Of a DNA stretch of 64,000 bases, positions 25,878 to 33,686 are shown one piece after another. Where the stretch lies: positions 154,701 to 218,700 of the forward strand of contig CAKPGL010000002.1 in assembly GCA_934154785.1 (NCBI GenBank), given 5' to 3'. The position numbers were made by a program, and so were the translations under genes. Source of the stretch: an uncultured Bacilli bacterium. Its GTDB lineage: Bacteria > Bacillota_I > Bacilli_A > RF39 > UBA660. Every line of letters starts with the position of its first letter. Within the stretch, counting starts at the first letter, position 1. The notes beneath the pieces were generated by a model that saw nothing but the letters and a program-made list of their open reading frames with translations, did no database searches and was not told where the DNA came from.

Positions 25878-27377
25878 ATGAATAATAGTTATGGCTTTAA
25901 TACAGAATATTGTAATATGCCTGCAAATAATAATATTAAAATAACCTATGTACCAAGTAGTGATATAGTTTATTATACTTATAACTTATATAAAAATTCT
26001 AATTTAGTTAGAACTGTTACCTTAGATTCTGGCAGATTAACTAATATATTTTTAGATTCTACGGGAAAATATTATGTTTCTATTGAAGCTCATTTACAAG
26101 ATGGTAGCGTTAAAACAGAAACTAGTTGTGAATATATAGTTGATAAAGAAAAACCAATTCTTACAATTGGTAAAGAAAATTTAACTTTAATTAAGGGTAA
26201 CACTATTGATGTAATGGGTAATGTTTCTGCACGTGATAATATTGATGGTGATATGACAAGTTTTGTCGTTACTAATATAGATAAATTAGATTTAAAATCT
26301 GTAGGCAAGAAAAAACTAACATATACAGTTAGTGATAGAGCGGGTAATACAACTGTTAAAAGTACTTATATCAATGTAACTGAAGATCCAGTAATGCTAT
26401 TTGTACTTCAAGGAATAGTTATTGTATCATTAATGTTTGTACTTGCTTATATTATTAGATATTGTCGAAGTTTAAATCTTGAAAAAAGAATTGAAAAATA
26501 TAGTATTAATCCTTTAATTGATGATAAAGATTCTATTTATGATAGTATTAGACGCTTCTTTAGAAAAGTAATAGATTCTATAAAACCAACTTTTAATAAA
26601 TCTGTATTTTTAACTAGACTTAGTAAAAAATATGAAAAATATATTGGTTTATTTGAAATGAATGACGCTATGGATTTTGTTACTGTAAAATTTATATTTT
26701 CTATATTATTACTATTTATAGCGGCTTGTTCTAAAGCAGTCCAATTTAAATTAATAGGATTTTATGAAATTTGGATTCCACTTTGTATTGGTTTCTTTTT
26801 ACCAGATATTTTGTTTATATCTAAATATAAGATATATAGAAAACGTTTAGAAAATGATTTATTACAAGCAATAGTAATTATGAATAATGCATTTAAATCT
26901 GGAAGGAGTATTACACAGGCAATAATACTAGTTAGTTCGGAATTAAAAGGACCAATTGCTAAAGAATTTAAGAAAATGGCTATTGAAATATCTTTAGGGT
27001 TAAGTGTTGAAGAAGTATTTAGAAGATTTTCTAAACGTATAGATATGGAAGAAGTAACTTATTTAACCGCTTCATTATCTATTATTAATAAAACTGGTGG
27101 TAATATTATTAGAGTATTTAATTCTATTGAAAAAACATTAGTAAATAAAAAGAAACTTCGTTTAGAATTAAATTCTTTAACTAGTGGTTCAAAAATTATT
27201 GTTAATGTTTTATTCTTTGTACCATTATTATTTGTATTATTTGTTGGTATAGTTAGTCCAGATTATTTTATGCCATTTATTACCAATCCATTTGGAATAC
27301 TTATGTTAATACTTATAATTTTACTTTATATAATATATATAATTGTTATAAAGCAAATTATGAAGGTAAGGATGTGA
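25878..27377 (+). CDS. TadB-like platform protein with N-terminal Ig-like domain
   Basis: 499 residues. ATG 25878 is chosen; an in-frame GTG at 25869 overlaps the AGAGG ribosome site. The first ~165 residues carry no clear signal peptide but hold a beta-sandwich region that looks like DUF5011/Ig-like surface domains (KPILTIGKENLTL, NIDGDMTS, SVGKKKLTYTVSDRAGN). A membrane helix (about 172-192), a linker and a type II secretion F domain (about 310-440: GRSITQAI...FRRFSKR...NKTGGNI) then follow, ending in two helices. Ordinary TadB has no such N-terminal domain. Confidence 0.85.
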   Translation: MNNSYGFNTEYCNMPANNNIKITYVPSSDIVYYTYNLYKNSNLVRTVTLDSGRLTNIFLDSTGKYYVSIEAHLQDGSVKTETSCEYIVDKEKPILTIGKENLTLIKGNTIDVMGNVSARDNIDGDMTSFVVTNIDKLDLKSVGKKKLTYTVSDRAGNTTVKSTYINVTEDPVMLFVLQGIVIVSLMFVLAYIIRYCRSLNLEKRIEKYSINPLIDDKDSIYDSIRRFFRKVIDSIKPTFNKSVFLTRLSKKYEKYIGLFEMNDAMDFVTVKFIFSILLLFIAACSKAVQFKLIGFYEIWIPLCIGFFLPDILFISKYKIYRKRLENDLLQAIVIMNNAFKSGRSITQAIILVSSELKGPIAKEFKKMAIEISLGLSVEEVFRRFSKRIDMEEVTYLTASLSIINKTGGNIIRVFNSIEKTLVNKKKLRLELNSLTSGSKIIVNVLFFVPLLFVLFVGIVSPDYFMPFITNPFGILMLILIILLYIIYIIVIKQIMKVRM

Positions 27378-27381
27378 TTTT

Positions 27382-28089
27382 ATGAATAAAAGTTATAAGA
27401 ATAAATTTATTCGTAAAATATATAGAGAAAGAGATATAAAACTTATTGAAGATAAAATAAATATGCTTGGTGATAGACGTACTTTTAGTGCTGTAAGTTT
27501 TATGAATAGTCGTCTTGTTACTAGTACAATAGTATTCTTACTTGTATTATATTATAGTGAGTTAGGCTATGTTTTAGCACCAATTATAGCGGTAGCATAT
27601 TATTATATTTATTATTATATATTTATTACAAGAAATATTAAATTACGTACTGCTAAACTTGATAAAGAAGCTTTATATTTCTTTGAAATATTAACACTTA
27701 CTTTAGAGTCAGGCAGAAATTTAGAAAATGCTTTGGAAGTAACTGTTAAAAACGTTGATTCTGAGCTTTCAAGAGAATTTGAAAAAACTTTATTTGAAAT
27801 GAAATTTGGTAAGTCTTTAGTTGAATCTTTACATGATATGAAAAAAAGAATTCCTTCAGAGACTATTAATAATATTATATTAAGTATTACTCAGACTAAT
27901 GTTTTTGGTAATAGTATTGTTGCGACAATGTATGACCAATTAGATTTCTTAAGAGATAAACAAATACTTGAAATAAAAGGTCAAATGGCTAAACTACCAA
28001 ATAAGATAAGTATGGTATCAGTAATATTTATTGTTCCTTTAATACTTATGTTGATACTAGGCCCATTATTAATTAACTTCTTAGGATAG
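27382..28089 (+). CDS. TadC-like platform protein
   Basis: 235 residues. There are two membrane segments near residues 50-80, a type II secretion F domain (about 95-200: LTLESGRNLENALEV and later LSITQTNVFGNSI) and a C-terminal helix. It pairs with the TadB-like protein as the inner-membrane platform. The gap to the previous gene is only 4 bases. Shorter than typical TadC (about 300), mostly in the N-terminal part. Confidence 0.82.
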   Translation: MNKSYKNKFIRKIYRERDIKLIEDKINMLGDRRTFSAVSFMNSRLVTSTIVFLLVLYYSELGYVLAPIIAVAYYYIYYYIFITRNIKLRTAKLDKEALYFFEILTLTLESGRNLENALEVTVKNVDSELSREFEKTLFEMKFGKSLVESLHDMKKRIPSETINNIILSITQTNVFGNSIVATMYDQLDFLRDKQILEIKGQMAKLPNKISMVSVIFIVPLILMLILGPLLINFLG

Positions 28090-28103
28090 TAGGGGGAGAT
28101 ATT

Positions 28104-29372
28104 GTGTTTCATTTAATAGATGTAAGTGATTCCGAAATGTGTTCTTTAGCACAGTTTATTCATTCACTAGGGTATAAAGTTGAATGTAGTGGTAATACCA
28201 CTTTACTTAAAAACAAGGATATTAAAGTAAAGAGATTTTCTAAGAATAATATAACTGATGATATGTTTATTATTATTAGTGATAATTTGGAAAATGATAA
28301 TGAAGAATTAGTTCGTGCGCGTGAACTTAATTTACGAATATATACTTGTAGTCAGATGAAAAAAAGATTTACAGGTATGTTTGAAACTATTGCGGTGTCT
28401 GGTTGTGTAGGAAAAGATATAACGACTTTAATGATGACGTATGTGTTATCTTATGTAGCAGGATGCAATTATCTATTAGAAGATGGTAAAGGTTATGCAT
28501 CTAAAGAAAATAAGTATTTATGCTTAGAAGCAGATGAAAATAAAAGAAATTTCTTAAATATAAATCCTTATTATACCGTTATTACTAATATAGATTTAAA
28601 CTATCCTGATTACTATAAAAGTATTGATGAAGTTATTTTAGCGTATCAAGAATTTGCTAGTAAAACAGAAAAAATGGTTCTTGCTAATGGCGATGATAGA
28701 TATACAAGACTTTTAAATTTAAATGTACCAGTATTCTATTATGGTTTAAATAATGATAATGATATTGTGGCTAAAGAAGTAGAATATACCAAGAATGGTA
28801 CTAACTTTGAAGTTCATGTTGAAGGCAACTATTATGGTAATTTTGAATTACCTATATATGGGAAGGCCATGCTATTAAATACTTTAGCGGTAATTGGTAT
28901 GTGTCATTATGAAAGAATTGAATTTAAGGATGTGGCCAAAGCTTTAAAAGAATTTTTTATTAATAATAAAGTATATAATGAAAAACACTTACAAGATTTA
29001 GTATTAGTAAATAGTGAGTTTAATCATCCTTTAGAAATAAAAAATATTATTAAAGCTTATCGCCAAAAATATCCAGAAAATAGTATTGAAGTTGTATTTA
29101 ATCCTTATGAATTATTTCAAGAAGAGGTTTTTAAAAATAGATTAACTGAATATATTAATTTATCAGATAAAGCCTATATAACTGGAGTAAGTAACTTAAA
29201 AGAAAATGATAATTTAAAAGATATTAATAATAAAGAGTCTATGCTAACAACTAGTATAAGAAAAGTTACTAAACAAAAGAATTTAACATTATTATTTTTA
29301 AGTAATAAACATCCTAATACTATTCAATTAGAAATAGAAGAAGATATAAAGAAGAATCGTAAAGCACTATAA
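28104..29372 (+). CDS. Degenerate MurC-like protein (probable pseudo-enzyme)
   Basis: 422 residues from GTG 28104, with GGGGGAG upstream. It aligns over its whole length with the real MurC encoded next door (MFHLIDVSDSEMCSLAQ against MYHFIGIKGSGMSALAQ; NPYYTVITNIDL against YPTYTIITNIDL). The ATP loop GTHGKTTTT has become GCVGKDITT, the LDHVD metal/substrate motif reads LNYPD, and YAHHP reads EFNHP. It is therefore almost certainly unable to ligate L-Ala to UDP-MurNAc. It ends the Tad operon, so a regulatory or scaffolding role linking wall precursors with Tad secretion is possible, but this is inference. Confidence 0.82.
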   Translation: MFHLIDVSDSEMCSLAQFIHSLGYKVECSGNTTLLKNKDIKVKRFSKNNITDDMFIIISDNLENDNEELVRARELNLRIYTCSQMKKRFTGMFETIAVSGCVGKDITTLMMTYVLSYVAGCNYLLEDGKGYASKENKYLCLEADENKRNFLNINPYYTVITNIDLNYPDYYKSIDEVILAYQEFASKTEKMVLANGDDRYTRLLNLNVPVFYYGLNNDNDIVAKEVEYTKNGTNFEVHVEGNYYGNFELPIYGKAMLLNTLAVIGMCHYERIEFKDVAKALKEFFINNKVYNEKHLQDLVLVNSEFNHPLEIKNIIKAYRQKYPENSIEVVFNPYELFQEEVFKNRLTEYINLSDKAYITGVSNLKENDNLKDINNKESMLTTSIRKVTKQKNLTLLFLSNKHPNTIQLEIEEDIKKNRKAL

Positions 29373-29390
29373 AAGATGTCTTTTATATAA

Positions 29391-29424
29391 AAAATCTACA
29401 CGTTTTTATTTCGTGTAGATTTTA
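29391..29424. terminator. Bidirectional terminator
   Basis: AAAATCTACACG pairs perfectly with CGTGTAGATTTT across a 9-base loop. It serves both the MurC-like gene and murC, which converge here. Confidence 0.88.
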
Positions 29425-29429
29425 TTATG

Positions 29430-30731
29430 TTATTTAGTTAGTACTTCTTTAATACCATCAGTTAATACTTTTAATTCATTTGGACTCATTACTAGAATAA
29501 CTGAATTAGTATAGTTTTTAAATACTTCTTTGTCTTCTAAAGTAATTACTTCAGAATTGGGAATTTTATCAGTAATAATGTTTATTTTAATATCTGGATA
29601 ATCTTCCTGTTTTTCACGAGATTTATATATTTCAGTGAAGTAAGCTTTATCTACTTTAGAGAATATCTCAATAAATTCTTTATAAAATTCTTTAGTTCTT
29701 GAGAATGTATGAGGTTGAAAAACAGTAATTAATTTTTTATCAGGATATTTTTGTCTTACAGAATTAATCATTGCTCTAACTTCGTTAGGGTGATGCGCAT
29801 AATCATCAATTACCACGTTTGATCCAATTACTGCTTCAGTAAATCTTCTTTTAACACCTTTAAATGAATTTATTAATGTTTCAATTTGCTCTTTAGTTAA
29901 ACCAAAATAAGAAGACAAATAAATAATTGGTAAAACATTTTGGATCATATGATTACCATAAATATGTAAGTTAAATGTTCCAAATAATTTGTTCTTAATA
30001 ATTACATCGAATGTGGAACCATCAGCATTCAATTTAATATTAGTAGCACAGATATCATTATCACTATTTAAACCATAGTAGATAATTTTATCACTTTTAA
30101 TTTTTCTTACGTTTTTGTCATCTCCGCACGCAATGACTTCTTTTTTAGTTTGTTCTACAAACTTAGCGAAAGTTGCTATTATTTCATCAATGTTGTGATA
30201 AAAGTCAACGTGATCTAAGTCAATATTAGTAATAATGGTATAAGTTGGATAATAGTTTAAAAAGTGTTGTTGATATTCACAAGCCTCAATAACAAATTTT
30301 GTATTACCGATTTTAGCGTCCCCAGTGCCATCTCCTATTAGATAATTACATCCAATAGAATTATTTAATACGTGTGATAATATACCTGTAGTAGTAGTTT
30401 TACCATGCGTACCGCAAATAGCAATGGTTTCAAATTTCTTAGTTAATTCTCCTAACATTTCAGGATAATCATATATTTTTAAATTTAATTCTTTAGCTTT
30501 TTTTACTTCTTCGTTATTATTTTCGTTAAAAGTAGTACCTCTTACAATAGTAAGATTTTCTTTAATATTGTCTTTATTAAATGGAAGTATTTTTACCCCT
30601 AATTTATCTAGTTCTATTTGGGTAAAGAAATGTTTTTCAACATCACTTCCTTGTACTTCATATCCTAATTTTTTCATAATTTGTGCTAAAGCACTCATTC
30701 CTGAACCTTTAATACCTATAAAATGATACAT
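29430..30731 (-). CDS. murC: UDP-N-acetylmuramate--L-alanine ligase
   Basis: 433 residues, the first ligase of the peptidoglycan stem peptide. The N-terminal nucleotide-sugar motif GIKGSGMSALA, the ATP loop GTHGKTTTT, the central NIDLDHVDFY and the C-terminal DYAHHPNEV are all intact. The length is normal. It is transcribed alone on the minus strand, with a ribosome site AGGAGGAAT just before its ATG. The degenerate paralogue at 28104 faces it. Confidence 0.96.
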   Translation of the reverse strand: MYHFIGIKGSGMSALAQIMKKLGYEVQGSDVEKHFFTQIELDKLGVKILPFNKDNIKENLTIVRGTTFNENNNEEVKKAKELNLKIYDYPEMLGELTKKFETIAICGTHGKTTTTGILSHVLNNSIGCNYLIGDGTGDAKIGNTKFVIEACEYQQHFLNYYPTYTIITNIDLDHVDFYHNIDEIIATFAKFVEQTKKEVIACGDDKNVRKIKSDKIIYYGLNSDNDICATNIKLNADGSTFDVIIKNKLFGTFNLHIYGNHMIQNVLPIIYLSSYFGLTKEQIETLINSFKGVKRRFTEAVIGSNVVIDDYAHHPNEVRAMINSVRQKYPDKKLITVFQPHTFSRTKEFYKEFIEIFSKVDKAYFTEIYKSREKQEDYPDIKINIITDKIPNSEVITLEDKEVFKNYTNSVILVMSPNELKVLTDGIKEVLTK

Positions 30732-30827
30732 ATAATTTAATTCCTCCTAGTTATAATTATATATCTTTTAGAACCTTCAGTCAAATATTATTATCTATTA
30801 AAATATTTATGATATTAAAGCATTTTA

Positions 30828-30856
30828 TTGTCAAAAATTGATAAATTTGTTACAAT
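30828..30856 (+). promoter_or_regulatory. Promoter of tcdA
   Basis: TTGTCA, 17-base spacer, TACAAT, 16 bases before the ATG. Confidence 0.75.
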
Positions 30857-30872
30857 GGAATAGGTGAATGGT

Positions 30873-31568
30873 ATGGATAACTTAGTACGTTTTGAAAGAC
30901 TAATAGGGGAAAGTAACTTAAATAAAGTAAAACTACAAACGGTTGTTGTTTTAGGTTTAGGTGGAGTTGGGGGATATGCAACTGAGTCTTTAGCACGTAG
31001 TGGTATTGGTACACTAGTATTAGTAGACTACGATGTTGTAGATGTATCTAATTTAAATAGACAGATTATCGCTACTAAAGATACTATTGGTGAATATAAA
31101 ACAGTTTGCTTTCAAAGGCGTATAAAGACTATAAATGAAGAATGTGTAGTTAAAACTATTAATGAAAAAATAACTAAGGATAATATCCATTTATTGTTTG
31201 AAGAAAATCCCGATTATATAGTTGATGCTTGTGATTTTTTAGAAGCTAAAGAAACTCTAATACTAGAATGTATAAAAAGAAAAGTTAAGCTTATCTCAAG
31301 TATGGGTACTGGTAATAAAATGGATCCTAGTAAATTAAAAATTATGGATATTAGAAAGACTAGTTATGATCCCATTGCAAAAAAGTTACGAAAATTTGTT
31401 GTAGAAAATAAAATTAATAAAAAAATACCTGTAGTTTGTAGCACGGAGTCACCAAGAAAAATATCTTCTCCAGTAGGTTCTAATGCTTTCGTACCCGCTA
31501 CTGCAGGATTACTTTGTACAAGTTATATTATAAATGATATAGTAGGTGATATTAGTGACTTTAGTTAA
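30873..31568 (+). CDS. tcdA: tRNA threonylcarbamoyladenosine dehydratase (TcdA, ThiF fold)
   Basis: 231 residues of the E1-like/ThiF superfamily. Seen are the nucleotide-binding VVLGLGGVGGYATESLARSG and VDYDVVDVSNLNRQ. The later CSTESPRK and SNAFVPATAGL segments are typical of TcdA (CsdL), which cyclises t6A in ANN-reading tRNAs. ATG 30873 is used, six bases after AGGTGA; GTG 30864 overlaps that site. Its end overlaps the next gene by 14 bases. Confidence 0.88.
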   Translation: MDNLVRFERLIGESNLNKVKLQTVVVLGLGGVGGYATESLARSGIGTLVLVDYDVVDVSNLNRQIIATKDTIGEYKTVCFQRRIKTINEECVVKTINEKITKDNIHLLFEENPDYIVDACDFLEAKETLILECIKRKVKLISSMGTGNKMDPSKLKIMDIRKTSYDPIAKKLRKFVVENKINKKIPVVCSTESPRKISSPVGSNAFVPATAGLLCTSYIINDIVGDISDFS

Positions 31569-32106
31569 TGATTTAAAAAATATATGTAAAGATTTAAAAG
31601 GTACTTTCTTATCAATTGGTCTTTGTTATCCAACTGTAGAAAGTGTTATTGACAAAAATAAAAATATTACCGAAGGATATTTATTAGTATTAGAAGGTAA
31701 GAAAAAAGGCAAAACCAGAAGTAAAGATTATAATAAAAAAGTTTGTCGTAAAAAAATATCTATTAAAAAATTAAGAAAGACATTTAAGAAAAAAAGTGTT
31801 GATACATTAATACTTAATTATGAAGATGCTAAAAAGTATATGCGTTTCTTTGTTAGCGATAGTGTTTATATTAATAAAGGTAAACTTTATATATATGGTA
31901 AAAAAGATAAATTTACTATTGATGATATAAAATCTTATTATGGTAGATATAATACTAAAGTAGAGATTAAAGAATATGATAATGATTTTTTAATTATAAT
32001 AGATAACAGTAATTCTAAAAATAATTATTTTAAAGATAAAATGTATAAATTTAAAGACACTATTATTTATTATATAAATGTTATAGGTGATATTTTAATA
32101 GGATAG
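31555..32106 (+). CDS. Conserved-looking protein of unknown function
   Basis: 183 residues, start GTG 31555 after AGGTG (31544-31548). It is very basic (Lys-rich) with a beta-alpha pattern, ending in a hydrophobic segment (YYINVIGDILIG). No motif is recognised. It overlaps tcdA by 14 bases and lies 9 bases before the prepilin-like gene, so it belongs to that operon. Confidence 0.6.
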   Translation: MTLVNDLKNICKDLKGTFLSIGLCYPTVESVIDKNKNITEGYLLVLEGKKKGKTRSKDYNKKVCRKKISIKKLRKTFKKKSVDTLILNYEDAKKYMRFFVSDSVYINKGKLYIYGKKDKFTIDDIKSYYGRYNTKVEIKEYDNDFLIIIDNSNSKNNYFKDKMYKFKDTIIYYINVIGDILIG

Positions 32107-32115
32107 GTGAATAGA

Positions 32116-33669
32116 ATGAAAGAAAAAGGGTTTACATTGATTGAATTAATAGGTGTTATAGTATTACTTGCTATAATTATTTTAATAACGTATCCATCTA
32201 TAGTAAATATTATAAAAAAATCTAACAATAAAATAGATAGTGCTACTAGTGCTTTAATAATTAGTGGTGCTAAAAATATGGTTGATGAAAATAAGAATAG
32301 TTATCCTTTAACTAATGGTAATGTTTATTGTGTTACAATAAAAAGTTTAATAAATAAAGGATACGTTATTTCTGATTTGGAAACTGGTAATGGAAATAAA
32401 ATAAATACTGATAGATATGTAATGATAAAGGTAAATTCTAATAAATATAAATATACAATACTAGCAGAAGCTGAAAAATGTGATGAGAAAAGAGACCCTG
32501 TTATAGTTGATCCAGATGTTCCAGCATCTACACCTTATGTTTCTATTACTAAAGATGGTGGTGTGAGTAGTATTGTTACTAAAGGTGAAATGGAATATGT
32601 TGTTACATATGAACAATCAATTACTGATAGTATAGCGCAAGATAAAATAGTTGCACAAGTTTTAGTATCTTCTTCTGAATTTGAAGTTAATTCAAATACA
32701 ACTGATGCTCCATTAACAATTACTATTCAATCAGAGAATGTTAGTACAATTAATAGTAAGTATTTTGAACGTGTTGTAAAATTATCTTATAATGAGAATA
32801 CCGGTCATGGTTCTTACGCTGTAGGAACAAAGTTTTTTCTTAGAGTAAAAAGTGGATTAATAAAAAATACTGATGGCGTTGAAAGTAAAGAACTAAATAG
32901 TTCTATAACTAGGGTTGGTAAGTTTGAATCAAATGCTTATCTTTTATGTAATAATAACTGTGCTACAATTAATACAAAATGTTCTAATGAAATTTTATAT
33001 AGTGATACTGGTGTAACTTGTCAATATGATACAACTAAGACTGGAGACTCTAAAATAATGACTGGTAAGTTTCATGTTTTAGAAGATGATGGTACAAACT
33101 TATCGCTTTTATATGACGATGTCATTACAGATTTTGTTGATTGGGAACCTAGCAGTTCTTATAGTAGAACATTTACAAAACAGTATGCAAGTTTGGAATC
33201 TTCTATGAAAGGTTATAGTGATGAGTATTTGAAAGTGCTTACTTCCTATAGTTATTGTCAGGGATATATAAATCCTGGTGGTAGTTCTATTGGATGTTCA
33301 AATAATGATTGGCAGATATTAAACAATATTAAAGCTAGAATTCCAACCACTGAGGAAATTGGGATCATTAGTGGCTATTATAAACCACTAACAGCAGGGA
33401 ATGCATATCCTAATTTTTATCCAGTATATACTGGGAATGATTTGCCTGAATGGCTAAGAGCGACAAAAGGTAATCCTTATTGGCTTACGGGTCTTTTAAC
33501 TTCGAATGCTGGAGATAATACTTGTGGCGCTGATACTGGAAGTGTTACTTGTGATAATAGTTTTAGTTACGTTGCCAATAAAGAAGACTTAGGAAAATAT
33601 ATTGAAGAATATAAAATAAGGCCAGTAATAGTGATTAATAAAAGTAATGTAGATTATAAAGATATATAA
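32116..33669 (+). CDS. Prepilin-like protein with large C-terminal domain
   Basis: 517 residues from ATG 32116 (the GTG 32107 lies in the ribosome site). The N-terminus KEKGFTLIELIGVIVLL is the class III/type IV prepilin signal: cleavage after Gly, Glu at +5, then a hydrophobic helix. The exported part is very long for a pilin and has two Cys-rich areas (near 280-310 and 375-480), suggesting disulfides and a fold exposed at a fibre tip or surface. No prepilin peptidase or type IV pilus operon is in the window; the Tad operon is 4 kb upstream. Function unknown. Confidence 0.78.
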   Translation: MKEKGFTLIELIGVIVLLAIIILITYPSIVNIIKKSNNKIDSATSALIISGAKNMVDENKNSYPLTNGNVYCVTIKSLINKGYVISDLETGNGNKINTDRYVMIKVNSNKYKYTILAEAEKCDEKRDPVIVDPDVPASTPYVSITKDGGVSSIVTKGEMEYVVTYEQSITDSIAQDKIVAQVLVSSSEFEVNSNTTDAPLTITIQSENVSTINSKYFERVVKLSYNENTGHGSYAVGTKFFLRVKSGLIKNTDGVESKELNSSITRVGKFESNAYLLCNNNCATINTKCSNEILYSDTGVTCQYDTTKTGDSKIMTGKFHVLEDDGTNLSLLYDDVITDFVDWEPSSSYSRTFTKQYASLESSMKGYSDEYLKVLTSYSYCQGYINPGGSSIGCSNNDWQILNNIKARIPTTEEIGIISGYYKPLTAGNAYPNFYPVYTGNDLPEWLRATKGNPYWLTGLLTSNAGDNTCGADTGSVTCDNSFSYVANKEDLGKYIEEYKIRPVIVINKSNVDYKDI

Positions 33670-33686
33670 GTGAAAGTAGTGATACA

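Noticed and set aside
23073..29372. Tad operon as a complete competence or adhesive Flp pilus
   Set aside because: No Flp pilin, prepilin peptidase or TadD-like gene is seen here, so only a core secretion/assembly platform is claimed.
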